52,024 nt of DNA from JBDRRP01 sp964446485. GTDB lineage: Bacteria > Desulfobacterota > Desulfobacteria > Desulfobacterales > JBDRRP01. Where the stretch lies: positions 1 through 52,024 of the forward strand of contig CAYUOU010000025.1 in assembly GCA_964446485.1 (NCBI GenBank), given 5' to 3'. Below are positions 8,906 to 18,113 of this stretch, one piece after another (the first letter of the stretch is position 1; each line of letters begins with the position of its first letter). The translations under genes were made by a program, and so were the position numbers. The notes under the pieces were generated by a model. That model was not told where the DNA came from, searched no databases, and saw only the letters and a list, made by a program, of their open reading frames with translations.

Positions 8906-11251
8906 CTATCCCTGCCCAGAGGTCGAACTGGTCACCTCCACTGTGAACTCCTCCAGGTTTTCCGGCAGGTTGTCGAAAACCAGCATGAATGGCACCATCT
9001 GCCCGGAGCCGATCTGTGATTTACCCTGATTCTTGAGGCGTTTTTTAATAGTCGCCAAATCCATGGCCGCCAGATCTTGATCACTGAGCACATTGCCTGC
9101 GTAGCTGGCCTGCGCCTGGACCATCTGCTTCCCGGCGGCGTATAGCTTGCCGGTGAGGCGCACTTTTAACCGGGTATCCTCGTAGCCACTCTTGACCTTT
9201 CCGGTGATGATGAACAGGCGGCCGATCTGTGCGTTTTCCACAAACCGGCTGTTCACACCATGGGTGGTCATTTTCAGATTGCCCATGGGATCGTCTGGTT
9301 CGGGCTTCAGAAAATCGCTCACGAAGGGAATTTCGATGCCCATCGTGGTCACCGCGAAGTAGCAACCGTAGGCGGCACCGCCGAGCAGCAGCAGCGCAAG
9401 CAGAATTTTCACCGGCACACCGATCTTTCCCTTACCGCCGGCCTTCTTCTCTTTGGCTTTCTTGTCTTTCTTCTTTTTCTTCTTGCCGGTGTCTTCGTCG
9501 CTATCCGCGGCGGAGGTCGCAGCGGCAGCCGCGGCGGTACCGACTGCAGGTTCGTCAAAATCATCCGCCGAGGGCGGCGAGATTTCCACGGTGGCCTCGT
9601 AATCGGGATCATTATCGGCAACTGCCGAAGCGATTTCATCGTCGTCCACGCCGAAGTCGAAATCCATGTCATCGGCGGTACTGGCATCAAGGCCGTCGAT
9701 GTCGCTCACATCCAGATCGATATCATCGGCGGCGACCGGCTCCGGTTCTTCTCCAAGCATGTCTTCGATATCGGAAAGATCGAGATCACCGCCATCGATT
9801 TCTTCCACGGTGTCCAGCGCGTCGGATTCGCTCCCGAGGTCCAGATCCAGGTCCAGCTCGACATCATCCGGGACATCCTCCCGGCCATCGTCCAGATCAG
9901 CGTCCAGCATATCTTCGAGATCCGTCAGGTCCAGTTCTTCTCCAGCGCCGACGACGGCGCCATCCTGCCCCGCCACCATATCTTCGATATCGGACAGATC
10001 CATATCGTCGCCGTCTGACCCCAGATCCAGATCCAGATCCAGATCCGTTTCCTCGCCCTCAGCCGCAGCAGCGCCAGGGGCATCATCCAAATCCAAATCA
10101 AGATCCAAATCCATTTCTTCACCACCGCCATTGGCTTCGGCCGGCGTATCCCCACCAAGATCGAGGTCGAGATCAAAGCCCAGGTCCATCTCGTCGCCGC
10201 CGCCGGCAGCCTCATCCGGCGAATCGCCCAGATCCAGGTCCAGGTCCAGGTCCATCTCGTCGTCACCACCGGCAGCTTCATCCGGCGCATCGCCCAAGTC
10301 CAGATCCAGGTCCAGGTCCATCTCGTCACCACCGTCGGCAGCTTCATCCGGCGCATCGCCCAGGTCCAGATCCAGGTTCAGGTCCATCTCGTCGTCGCCG
10401 TCGGCAGCTTCATCCGGCGCATCGCCCAGATCCAGATCCAGGTCCAGGTCCATCTCGTCGTCGCCGTCGGCAGCTTCATCCGGCGCATCGCCCAGGTCCA
10501 GATCCAGGTTCAGGTCCATCTCGTCGTCACCGCCGGCGGCCTCATCCGGCGCATCGCCCAGATCCAGATCCAGGTCCAGGTCCATCTCGTCACCGCCGTC
10601 GGCAGCTTCATCCGGCGCATCGCCCAGATCCAGATCCAGGTCCATCTCGTCGTCACCACCGGCAGCTTCATCCGGCGCATCGCCCAAGTCCAGGTCCAGG
10701 TCCATCTCGTCACCGCCGTCGGCAGCTTCATCCGACGCATCGCCCAGATCCAGATCCAGGTCCAGGTCCATCTCGTCGCCGCCGTCGGCAGCCTCATCCG
10801 GCGCATCGCCCAGGTCCAGATCCAGGTCCAGGTCGTCATCAGCGAATGCCTCAGCATCATCGATATCCACATCCAGTTCTTCATCACCGCCCTCGGCCAA
10901 AAAAGGCGTTTCTTCAGGTTCCGCTTCGAACGCTTCCACCGATTCAGAAGCAATGCCGTCGCCGATATCCTGCAGCAGGTCTTCGTCATCATCGACGGCC
11001 ACCGATGCATCGGTCTGATCCTTTTCCGCCGCATCGGCCGCCCAGGCCGACACACCGGCGGCGGCAGCCGCAGTATCGACTAAAACATCCGGCGCAGCGT
11101 CCCGCGGGGTCTCTTCGGGCGATTCCGGAGCAGGCGGGTAGGCAGTGAATACATGTGTGCACTTCGAACAGCGGACCTTCGATCCAGCGGGTTGAAGAAG
11201 ATCCTCGTTCAAATTGAATTTGGTCTGACACTGCTCACAAGTAATGATCAT
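8906..11251 (-). CDS. MJ0042 zinc-ribbon / DUF3426 membrane protein with giant Asp-Leu repeat
   Basis: 781 residues in four parts: an N-terminal zinc ribbon of the MJ0042 type (C5-x2-C8 and C28-x2-C31); a long acidic low-complexity region (about 60-590) dominated by (DL)n-G-DAPDEAADGGDEM units; a lysine-rich stretch and one membrane helix (VPVKILLALLLLGGAAYGCYFA, about 610-632); and a C-terminal DUF3426-like domain (RFVENAQIGRLFIITGKV ... VPFMLVFDNLPENL). This predicts a cytoplasmic zinc ribbon on a highly acidic tether with the C-terminal domain outside the membrane. Start: ATG at 11251, with GAAGAGGG a few bases upstream; the frame could begin two codons earlier at a TTG. Family members usually have much shorter linkers. 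Function unknown; a link with hpt 17 bases upstream is not obvious. Confidence 0.85.
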   Translation of the reverse strand: MIITCEQCQTKFNLNEDLLQPAGSKVRCSKCTHVFTAYPPAPESPEETPRDAAPDVLVDTAAAAAGVSAWAADAAEKDQTDASVAVDDDEDLLQDIGDGIASESVEAFEAEPEETPFLAEGGDEELDVDIDDAEAFADDDLDLDLDLGDAPDEAADGGDEMDLDLDLDLGDASDEAADGGDEMDLDLDLGDAPDEAAGGDDEMDLDLDLGDAPDEAADGGDEMDLDLDLDLGDAPDEAAGGDDEMDLNLDLDLGDAPDEAADGDDEMDLDLDLDLGDAPDEAADGDDEMDLNLDLDLGDAPDEAADGGDEMDLDLDLDLGDAPDEAAGGDDEMDLDLDLDLGDSPDEAAGGGDEMDLGFDLDLDLGGDTPAEANGGGEEMDLDLDLDLDDAPGAAAAEGEETDLDLDLDLGSDGDDMDLSDIEDMVAGQDGAVVGAGEELDLTDLEDMLDADLDDGREDVPDDVELDLDLDLGSESDALDTVEEIDGGDLDLSDIEDMLGEEPEPVAADDIDLDVSDIDGLDASTADDMDFDFGVDDDEIASAVADNDPDYEATVEISPPSADDFDEPAVGTAAAAAATSAADSDEDTGKKKKKKDKKAKEKKAGGKGKIGVPVKILLALLLLGGAAYGCYFAVTTMGIEIPFVSDFLKPEPDDPMGNLKMTTHGVNSRFVENAQIGRLFIITGKVKSGYEDTRLKVRLTGKLYAAGKQMVQAQASYAGNVLSDQDLAAMDLATIKKRLKNQGKSQIGSGQMVPFMLVFDNLPENLEEFTVEVTSSTSGQG
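9830..10850 (-). repeat. In-frame minisatellite encoding the Asp-Leu repeats
   Basis: The DNA is a tandem array of units of about 48-66 bases, made of a hexanucleotide core (AGGTCC / AGATCC, i.e. DL codons) plus a more constant part coding GDAPDEAADGGDEM. At least ten units lie between about 10190 and 10850, differing mainly in the number of DL dipeptides (two to four). Less regular units continue to about 9830. Nearly identical neighbouring units imply recent slippage or recombination. Confidence 0.85.
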
Positions 11252-11268
11252 GACCAACCCTCTTCGGC

Positions 11269-11787
11269 TTAGAATTGAAGTTGATAAATACCGGGCAACT
11301 CCCGATACGACTCATCGTAATCCAGCCCGTAACCCACCAGGAACGCATCGTCTGCAACATGGCAGGCATAATCGGCTTCGATGGACACACGGCGTCGTGC
11401 GCGTTTGTCGAGGAGCGTGCAGACTTTCACGCTGTCGGCGCCGAGGAACTGAAAGTGCTCAATGATGCATTTCAACGTCAGCCCGGTATCGACAATGTCC
11501 TCGACGACGATGACGCTTTTCCCCTTCAAGGCCAATGGAGCATCGTGTTCGAGTCGAACGCAGCCTGAAGTTTCGGTGCCGGATCCATAGCTGGAGGCCC
11601 GGATGAATTCGACCGTGACGGGGATTGTCAACTGCCTCACCAGGTCTGCCATAAAGACAAATGCACCTTTTAGAACCCCCACCATCACGACATCTTTGCC
11701 AGTGTAATCCGAGGATAGCCGAGCGGCCATGGCCGCGGTCATCCGGCGAATGTCTTCTCTATCCAGAACGGGGACGAGTTCAGGCAT
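11269..11787 (-). CDS. hpt: Hypoxanthine phosphoribosyltransferase
   Basis: Purine salvage enzyme converting hypoxanthine or guanine plus PRPP to IMP or GMP. 172 residues, normal for bacterial Hpt. The PRPP-binding motif is VIVVEDIVDTGLTL (about 91-104). VGVLKGAFVFMADLVR, IRASSYGS and the C-terminal VGYGLDYDESYRELPGIY are all classic Hpt marks. The ATG at 11787 starts MPELVPVLDREDI; the ribosome site is weak. It lies 17 bases before the zinc-ribbon gene on the same strand, so the two may be co-transcribed. Confidence 0.95.
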   Translation of the reverse strand: MPELVPVLDREDIRRMTAAMAARLSSDYTGKDVVMVGVLKGAFVFMADLVRQLTIPVTVEFIRASSYGSGTETSGCVRLEHDAPLALKGKSVIVVEDIVDTGLTLKCIIEHFQFLGADSVKVCTLLDKRARRRVSIEADYACHVADDAFLVGYGLDYDESYRELPGIYQLQF

Positions 11788-11911
11788 CTTTCAACTGTCG
11801 ATTCGGTATCCGCCGGACATTCAGTTCAGCGCCGTTGGGGCGCCCTGCCGCGGGCGCCCAGTCGTTCAGGGGTACCACTGGAATTCACCTCTTGTCAATA
11901 ATTTAAGTTCC

Positions 11912-12820
11912 TTACAACCCTTCTGCCGCCAGTTGCGCGACAATTTCACGCTGTTTGGAAGTAAGCTTTTTAGGAAGGTTGACGAGGATGGTCACGAATA
12001 GATCACCGGAGCGATTCTGGTTCATCAGCGGCAGGCCGCGCCCGGGAAGTCGCATCCGCGTTTTGTGGCGGGTGCCCGGTGGTATTTTAAGGCTGAGGGA
12101 TTTGCCGTCCGGGGTGGACACGTCTACGGTCGTGCCCAGCAGAGCTTCCGACAGCAGGATCTCCCGATTGATGGTGATGTCATGATCTTCCACAGTGAGC
12201 TGCGGGTGAGGCATAATCTTGGCCTGGATGAACAAATCGCCCGTAGCGCCGCCGTATGCGCTGGCCTCCCCCTTGCCGGAAATGCGTAGTTTCTTTCCAT
12301 CAACCATCCCCTTGGGGATTTTGACCGACATCTTTTCCGTTTTGTTTCCGTGCTGGTAGGCGATGGTCTTCTGGACACCCGTCACCACTTCTTCCACCGT
12401 CAACGGCAGCTCATAAACCAGATCATTGCCCCGCGGCGGCGCCTGATGGCGCCCACCGCCGCTGAAATTACCACCGAAGGGGCCGCCGCCGCCACCGAAG
12501 CTGAATTTGAAACCTTTACCGCCGCCGAAACCGAACTCCCTGAAGATATCCGAAAAATCGAATCCCTTGAAAATATCCTCCTGGGAGTAGCGCTGTTGGA
12601 AGCCATCGGCGCCGAACATGTCGTACTGCTTTCTTTTCTCAACGTCACTGAGCACCGCATAGGCCTCGGAAATCTCTTTGAACTTTTCTTCAGCGGCCTT
12701 GTCTCCCTGGGTGTGATCCGGGTGATACTTCATGGCCAGCTTCCGATACGCCTTTTTGATTTCCGTCTCTGAAGCGGATTTATCCACTCCCAGTGTAACG
12801 TAGTAATCCGTTCCGCCCAT
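11912..12820 (-). CDS. cbpA: CbpA-type DnaJ co-chaperone
   Basis: 302 residues: J-domain (residues 5-70, HPD motif at 33-35), a Gly/Phe-rich linker (FGFGGGKGFKFSFGGGGG, about 95-125), then the two beta-barrel C-terminal domains (about 130-295). There is no CxxCxGxG zinc-finger region, so this is a type II (CbpA-like) J-protein rather than DnaJ. It would deliver unfolded clients to DnaK. The TTGAGAGTGAATGA stretch before the ATG offers a weak ribosome site. It lies between hpt and mnmG on the same strand, but gaps of 91 and 124 bases suggest its own transcription. Confidence 0.92.
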   Translation of the reverse strand: MGGTDYYVTLGVDKSASETEIKKAYRKLAMKYHPDHTQGDKAAEEKFKEISEAYAVLSDVEKRKQYDMFGADGFQQRYSQEDIFKGFDFSDIFREFGFGGGKGFKFSFGGGGGPFGGNFSGGGRHQAPPRGNDLVYELPLTVEEVVTGVQKTIAYQHGNKTEKMSVKIPKGMVDGKKLRISGKGEASAYGGATGDLFIQAKIMPHPQLTVEDHDITINREILLSEALLGTTVDVSTPDGKSLSLKIPPGTRHKTRMRLPGRGLPLMNQNRSGDLFVTILVNLPKKLTSKQREIVAQLAAEGL

Positions 12821-12911
12821 TCATTCACTCTCAATTTAATGTGTTAAAAATGCTTTAAATGACAAACAGTTATCCACTCGAGGGGGAAGATAATATGCCG
12901 CCATAATCGTG

Positions 12912-14792
12912 TCAAGACGCCGGGATGTCTGCCGGGCGATGCGCTTTCAGGGCGATGAGAAGCACCGACAGCGCCGCCGGTGTCATGCCATCCACTCGGG
13001 AAGCCTGGCCCAGAGACACGGGTCGGACATCTGTGAGTTTTCCCTTCAGTTCGTTGGAAAGCCCGTGCACGGCATGGAAATCGAAATCCCCCGGGATGCG
13101 GATATTCTCTGCATCCCGAAATTTGGCAATCTCTCGAAGCTGCCGCTGAATGTAGCCCTCATACTTGACCTCTATTTCAACCTGTCGGCCGACAGCGGAC
13201 GGAATGGGCGATTTCGCCGGCGCAAGATCCGTCACGGTGCGATAATCGACGCCCGCGCGTTTGAGCAGTTGATCCAGGTGGATGCCTGTGGTCAGCGGCG
13301 GCTGTCCATAACGGTTCAAGTGGTCGTTGACGACGGCTGTGGGTTTGATCACGGTGGTGCGCACCCGCTGAATTTCATCACGGATCATGCTGCTCCGGGA
13401 CCTCAGCGCTTTGACGTGTTCGTCTGAAACCAAGCCGAGGGCATGCCCGATCTCCATAAGGCGAAGATCCGCATTGTCCTCTCGGAGCATCAACCGATAC
13501 TCCGAGCGAGAAGTGAACATTCGGTATGGCTCACGGGTGCCGCGGGTCACCAGGTCGTCCACCATCACGGCCATGTACGCCTGTGATCGATCCAGGATAA
13601 ACGGCGGTCGCCCCTGCACCTGGCAGGCGGCGTTGATGCCGGCCCACATGCCCTGTGCGGCGGCTTCTTCGTAGCCGGATGTACCGTTTATCTGCCCGGC
13701 GGTGAACAGACCGCTGAGGCGCTTCGTTTCCAGTGTCGGCTTCAACTGGATGGGATTGAGATAGTCGTATTCGATGGCATAGGCGGGCCGCATGATCTCG
13801 GCGTCTTCGAGGCCTTCCACCGAGCGGACCACGGCACTCTGAATTTCCAATGGCAGACTGTTGCCCAGGCCACTGGCGTATATCTCCTCGGTATCCAGGC
13901 CTTCCGGCTCCAGGATGACCTGGTGTCGGTCGCGATGGGCAAACCGCACCACCTTATCCTCGAAGGACGGGCAGTATCTGGCCGATACGCCCTGTATCAT
14001 GCCGCCGTAAAGGGCCGATTTGTCGAGATTGCGGCGAACCAGTGCATGGGTTTCCGAGTTGGTGTGTCCGATGTAGCTGGCGCGCTGTGGCAAGGAGGAA
14101 CCGTTGGTAAACAGGGAAAACGGACGCGCCGGGACGTCCGGCGCCGTCTGGGTGGTAAACCGCGAAAAATCGATGCTGCCGCGCTTGAGCCGCGGCGGCG
14201 TTCCGGTCTTCATGCGCCCCAGGGAAAACCCCAGCGTTTTGAGGTGGCGCGGCAGACCGTAGGAGGCAAACTCGCCGGCCCGCCCGGCTTTGATGGCGGA
14301 AAAGCCGATATGTACGAGTCCGCTGAAAAACGTCCCCGTGGCCAGAACGACGGCCCGAGCGGCGTAAGCGAAGCCGGTGGCATCAAAGATGCCGACGACG
14401 CGGCCGTCTGCCACCGCCAGGCGCTCCACCATGGCCTGCTTCAGGTCGAGCCGCTCCTGGCGTTCCACCACCGACTTCATCGCTTTATGGTATCGGTTCT
14501 TGTCGTTCTGGGTTCGTGTAGACTGAACGGCAGGGCCTTTCTTGGTATTCAGGGTCCGATACTGGATGGCTGTCTGGTCGGTGACCTTGGCCATTTCTCC
14601 ACCCAGGGCGTCGATTTCCCTGACAAGCTGCCCCTTGGCCATGCCGCCAATGGACGGCGAGCAGGGCATGGCCGCCACCTTGTCCAGATCAATGGCCAAG
14701 AGCAGCACGCTGCAGCCCATCCGCGCAGCGGCCAGCGCCGCCTCGCACCCCGCGTGGCCGGCCCCCACAACGATGATGTCGTATTGTTTCAT
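12912..14792 (-). CDS. mnmG: tRNA uridine-5-carboxymethylaminomethyl modification enzyme MnmG (GidA)
   Basis: FAD-dependent partner of MnmE that installs the cmnm5 group on wobble uridine. 626 residues, the standard length. The N-terminal dinucleotide motif is VVGAGHAGCEAALAAARMG (about 8-26). The family signatures CSPSIGGMAKGQLVREIDAL and QYRTLNTKKGPAVQSTRTQ follow. GTSGYEEAAAQG and SRSEYRLMLREDNAD mark the FAD and tRNA-binding regions. GGAG lies eight bases before the ATG. No mnmE is in the window, which is common outside the classical oriC cluster. Confidence 0.96.
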   Translation of the reverse strand: MKQYDIIVVGAGHAGCEAALAAARMGCSVLLLAIDLDKVAAMPCSPSIGGMAKGQLVREIDALGGEMAKVTDQTAIQYRTLNTKKGPAVQSTRTQNDKNRYHKAMKSVVERQERLDLKQAMVERLAVADGRVVGIFDATGFAYAARAVVLATGTFFSGLVHIGFSAIKAGRAGEFASYGLPRHLKTLGFSLGRMKTGTPPRLKRGSIDFSRFTTQTAPDVPARPFSLFTNGSSLPQRASYIGHTNSETHALVRRNLDKSALYGGMIQGVSARYCPSFEDKVVRFAHRDRHQVILEPEGLDTEEIYASGLGNSLPLEIQSAVVRSVEGLEDAEIMRPAYAIEYDYLNPIQLKPTLETKRLSGLFTAGQINGTSGYEEAAAQGMWAGINAACQVQGRPPFILDRSQAYMAVMVDDLVTRGTREPYRMFTSRSEYRLMLREDNADLRLMEIGHALGLVSDEHVKALRSRSSMIRDEIQRVRTTVIKPTAVVNDHLNRYGQPPLTTGIHLDQLLKRAGVDYRTVTDLAPAKSPIPSAVGRQVEIEVKYEGYIQRQLREIAKFRDAENIRIPGDFDFHAVHGLSNELKGKLTDVRPVSLGQASRVDGMTPAALSVLLIALKAHRPADIPAS

Positions 14793-15001
14793 GATTTTTC
14801 TCCAGATGAATTGGAGAAAAGCTTAAACCCATTCACCGGGTAGATGATCCGCATTCAAAAGGTATGCTGTCGCTCCCTTTGCGGGGCAAACCATGATATG
14901 CATTGCGGCGACTGTCAAGGGCGCGCCGTAGGCCGACGCATCACGACAACCGCCCCCGGAGGGCAAGACCGCCGCGTTTGGAAAAAACCCGTTGCCGACC
15001 T

Positions 15002-15943
15002 ATGAAAGCCTTGCCGAACCGCTACCAGGATCTCAATCGCTTTTTCCGTGCCCATTTCGGTGAGCGGGTGCACAAGATCACTGTAGACGCCGGATTCACC
15101 TGCCCCAACAGGGACGGCACTCTGTCCACCAAAGGGTGCATCTACTGCAATGCAAAAGGCTCCGGCACCGGGCAGTTCGCCCTTGGCCGCACTATCACCC
15201 AGCAGTTGGAATCGGCCCGTGCGCGCATCGTCAAGCGGTTTAAAGCCACGAAATACATCGCCTATTTCCAGTCCTTCACCAACACCTACGCCCCGGTTGA
15301 GACGTTAAAAAGACTATATGACGAAGCCCTGGCCGTGGATGGCGTCATCGGGCTGTCCATCGGCACCCGGCCGGATTGTATCTCACCGGAGATCATCGAC
15401 CTGCTTGCCGGCTACGCGGCGAACGCCCACGTGTGGGTGGAATACGGGCTCCAGTCGGCCAACGATGCCACCCTGGACCGCATCAATCGAGGGCACGACG
15501 CCGCCTGCTTCGCCGACGCCGTGGCCGCCACCCGCGACCGGGGGATCCACATCTGCGCGCACATCATTCTGGGGCTTCCTGGAGAATCGGCGAAAGACAT
15601 GCGGCAGACGGCACGATTCGTGGCCGATTTGGGGATAGACGGGGTCAAGCTTCATTTGCTCTATGTCATCGGCGGCACGCCCCTGGCGACGCGCTACGAC
15701 GCGGGGCAGCACACCTGCCTGACAATGGCCGAATATGCCGAACGGGTCTGCGACACCCTCGAGGTACTTCCCCCGGCCATGGTGATTCAGCGCCTCACCG
15801 GCGACCCCCACCCGACCGAACTGGTGGCGCCGGCCTGGGCGCGGGAAAAAGCCGAAACAATGGGACTGATTCACCGGCGGTTGGCGCAAAGGGATACGTG
15901 GCAGGGGAAATACTTCGAAACGAAGCCGAATCCCGAAACGTAG
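15002..15943 (+). CDS. Radical SAM protein of the TIGR01212/YhcC family
   Basis: 313 residues from the ATG at 15002 (MKALPNRYQDLNRFFRAHFG); the longer frame upstream is Arg-rich shadow. The family-specific opening VHKITVDAGFTCPNRDGTLSTKGCIYCNA carries the radical SAM cluster cysteines, in the longer-spaced C-x7-C-x2-C form of this family. GLSIGTRPDCI, WVEYGLQSANDATLDRINRGHD and HIILGLPGES are typical of the B12-less radical SAM barrel. The substrate of this family is not established. It lies divergent from mnmG with a 209-base gap and ends facing nadE. Confidence 0.88.
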   Translation: MKALPNRYQDLNRFFRAHFGERVHKITVDAGFTCPNRDGTLSTKGCIYCNAKGSGTGQFALGRTITQQLESARARIVKRFKATKYIAYFQSFTNTYAPVETLKRLYDEALAVDGVIGLSIGTRPDCISPEIIDLLAGYAANAHVWVEYGLQSANDATLDRINRGHDAACFADAVAATRDRGIHICAHIILGLPGESAKDMRQTARFVADLGIDGVKLHLLYVIGGTPLATRYDAGQHTCLTMAEYAERVCDTLEVLPPAMVIQRLTGDPHPTELVAPAWAREKAETMGLIHRRLAQRDTWQGKYFETKPNPET

Positions 15944-15994
15944 GGGCAGAGGCTCCCGTGCCTGCCCGCGCCTGTCCATGCCTGAAGGATGGTT

Positions 15995-16036
15995 TTGTAT
16001 TGGGGCGAGGGCAACCACAGGGGGTTGCCCCTACAA
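15995..16036. repeat. Intergenic hairpin repeat at the 3' end of nadE
   Basis: Inverted arms GGGCAACC (16009-16016) and GGTTGCCC (16023-16030), enclosed by outer arms TTGTA/TACAA, lie between the convergent radical SAM and nadE genes and overlap the nadE stop. The motif GGGGCAACCCCCTGTGGTTG is one I recall as scattered between genes in other environmental genomes. It may act as a bidirectional terminator. Confidence 0.6.
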
Positions 16037-17692
16037 TCCTTCCACCCTCAACCGGATCCGCTTTGCCAACGGGTACCGCCGCCCCTCGCCGAATGCCTTG
16101 GGGGTGACCTTCAGCCCCGGCGCGGCCTGGTGCCGCTTGTACTCGTTTCTGTCCACCCGGGCGATGACGGCGTTAACCATGTCCGCGTCGAAACCCATGG
16201 ACAAGATCTCTTCCTCACTAAGGACCTCCTCCACATAGGCTTTTAGAATCGCGTCGAGCACATCGTAGGGGGGCAGGTCGTCCTGATCGGTTTGATCGGG
16301 GGCCAATTCCGCCGACGGGGCCTTGTCGATAATGCGCTGGGGGATGACTTCACGCTCTCGGTTGATGGTGCGGGCCAGCTCGTACACCTTTGTTTTGGGC
16401 ACGTCACTGATGACCGCCAGGCCACCGTTCATGTCACCATAGAGGGTGCAATAACCCACGGCCAGCTCACTTTTATTGCCGGTGGAGAGGACCAGAGCAC
16501 CGGTGCGATTGGAGATGGCCATGAGAATGGTGCCGCGGATCCTGGCCTGGATGTTTTGCTCCGTGATGCCGGGGGCGCCGGTGTCGAACGCCGGGGACAA
16601 ATGCTCAAGAAAGGCATCGAACATGGGATCGATGGGGATGATTTCGTAAGACACGCCGAGATGCTCAGCCAACTGCCGGGTGTCGGTGTGGTTGTCGGCC
16701 GACGTGTAGCGCGACGGCATAAATACCGTGGCCACGTTTTTCGAGCCCAGCGCTGCGGCGGCAATCCAGGCGGTGAGGGCCGAGTCGATGCCGCCGCTCA
16801 AACCGATCACGGTCTTTGAGAACCCGCATTTGGTGACATAGTCGCGGGTTCCCATGACGAGGGCGCCAAGCATGGAGGCGGCGTCGTTCTCGGAAATAGC
16901 ATGGCACTGGTCGGCGTCAGGGGCGGCGGCGCTCGTGTCATACATCACCATGTCTTCGGCAAAATCGACGGCCCGGGCCACAGGTTGCCCGCCGCTGTCA
17001 AAGGCCGTGCTGATGCCCTCAAAAAGGATACTGTCGTTGCCTCCCACCTGATTGGCGTAGATGATGGGGACGCCGTATTTTCGCGCCAGCGCACCGTACA
17101 TATGCCACCGAAAGGCGCGCTTGCCCACGTGAAAGGGCGACGCCGATATGTTGATGAGCAGATCGGCACCGGCACCGGCCATCAGCGCCACCGGATCCAT
17201 GTGATAGATGGGGCGGGGGAAGATGTCAGCATCGTTCCAGGCATCTTCGCAAATGGTGAGCCCCACCCGATTTCCCTTGTAGTCGAAGATTGAAACGTCC
17301 TGTCCGGGTTCGAAGTAGCGGCGTTCATCGAAGACATCGTAGGTGGGCAACAGTCGCTTGTGAGCCCTGTGCACCACATGGCCGTCTTCGAAGAGGAGCG
17401 CCGCGTTGAACAGGTTTTTTCCGTCCCCGGCAGGGTTCTCTGCAGCATACCCGCAGACGACCCCAATTCCGTGAATATGTCTCATCAGATATTCCAGCGC
17501 CGAACGGTTGGCCGCCACGAAATCCTTATTCTCCAGAAGATCCCGCGGCGGGTAGCCGGAGAGAACCAACTCTGAAAACACGACGAGATCACAGCCGCTG
17601 CATTTTGCCGCTGATGCTCGGTCCACGATTTTAGCGCAGTTGCCTATAAAGTCCCCAACGACGGGGTTGATCTGAGCGATGGCGATCTTCAT
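16031..17692 (-). CDS. nadE: Glutamine-dependent NAD+ synthetase
   Basis: Last step of NAD synthesis: deamido-NAD to NAD using glutamine-derived ammonia and ATP. 553 residues, two-domain type. The N-terminal nitrilase-fold glutaminase (about 1-260) shows the Glu of VVFSELVLSGYPPRDLL, Lys of AHKRLLPTYDVFDERRYF and Cys of GLTICEDAWND. The synthetase domain has the P-loop GLSGGIDSAL and STGNKSELAVGYCTLYGDMNGG. The C-terminal RHQAAPGLKVTPKAFG is also conserved. The ATG at 17692 follows a G-rich ribosome site. Confidence 0.96.
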   Translation of the reverse strand: MKIAIAQINPVVGDFIGNCAKIVDRASAAKCSGCDLVVFSELVLSGYPPRDLLENKDFVAANRSALEYLMRHIHGIGVVCGYAAENPAGDGKNLFNAALLFEDGHVVHRAHKRLLPTYDVFDERRYFEPGQDVSIFDYKGNRVGLTICEDAWNDADIFPRPIYHMDPVALMAGAGADLLINISASPFHVGKRAFRWHMYGALARKYGVPIIYANQVGGNDSILFEGISTAFDSGGQPVARAVDFAEDMVMYDTSAAAPDADQCHAISENDAASMLGALVMGTRDYVTKCGFSKTVIGLSGGIDSALTAWIAAAALGSKNVATVFMPSRYTSADNHTDTRQLAEHLGVSYEIIPIDPMFDAFLEHLSPAFDTGAPGITEQNIQARIRGTILMAISNRTGALVLSTGNKSELAVGYCTLYGDMNGGLAVISDVPKTKVYELARTINREREVIPQRIIDKAPSAELAPDQTDQDDLPPYDVLDAILKAYVEEVLSEEEILSMGFDADMVNAVIARVDRNEYKRHQAAPGLKVTPKAFGEGRRYPLAKRIRLRVEGL

Positions 17693-17770
17693 GACACGCG
17701 TCCCCCCTGGGTAAGGTTTGGCGTTGCTCTACTAATCAAAAAAAAATCCGCTTCTCTGTGAACCACCTGG

Positions 17771-17800
17771 ATCCCGGGTCTCGCTTCGCTCGCCCGGGAT
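17771..17800. repeat. Palindromic REP-like element
   Basis: ATCCCGGG (17771-17778) and CCCGGGAT (17793-17800) flank TCTCGCTTCGCTCG, itself nearly palindromic. The arms lie within CTGGATCCCGGG ... CCCGGGATGACGG, a pattern I recognise as a widespread intergenic palindrome. Possible mRNA-stabilising or terminator function for nadE. Confidence 0.6.
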
Positions 17801-17810
17801 GACGGCTTCT

Positions 17811-17862
17811 GGTTGCTGGTTGCCGGTTGCGCGTTGCTGGTTGCGCGTTGCTCATTGCTGGC
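17811..17862. repeat. Short tandem repeats of GGTTGCTGGTTGC type
   Basis: About seven imperfect copies of a 7-10 base unit (GGTTGCT, GGTTGCC, GGTTGCGC, GTTGCTG) in a row. Low-complexity, non-coding. Confidence 0.6.
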
Positions 17863-18113
17863 TTTTTGGGTCTGATCGATGGGTTCCGCTGCACCTCACC
17901 CATCCTAGCAGGGTACGGGCTGCTGGTTTTTCCGCCCGCTGTCCTCTGCCTCTGCTTATTTTAAATCCTGTTCACCCTGTACATCTCTGTTCATTCACCG
18001 TTGACGTTAGTTCTTCTCTGCGTTTTGCGCCCATGTCCGGCGCAGCTCGACTGATCCGCGCGAGAATACCGGCACAGGGTGCGAAGGATTGCCGCGACAG
18101 TGTCGGCAAACGG

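Larger units (their letters stand above)
17693..18113. other. Repeat-rich intergenic stretch between nadE and miaA
   Basis: 421 bases without a gene. From left to right it holds: a palindrome (17771-17800), short GTTGC-type tandem repeats (17811-17862), a stretch ATCCTGTTCACCCTGTACAT near 17965-17985 that I recall as a scattered motif in environmental genomes, and a hairpin with arms TTGCCG/CGGCAA at 18089-18109 just past the miaA stop. It reads as an accumulation of dispersed non-coding repeats. Confidence 0.55.

Noticed and set aside
10190..10850. CRISPR-like regular repetition
   Set aside because: Units are contiguous and in frame, without unique spacers; it is a coding minisatellite.
9229..11148. 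639-codon Arg/Pro/His-rich and 450-codon Ser/Arg-rich frames opposite the zinc-ribbon gene
   Set aside because: They are reflections of the Asp-Leu repeat in other frames; low complexity without family features.
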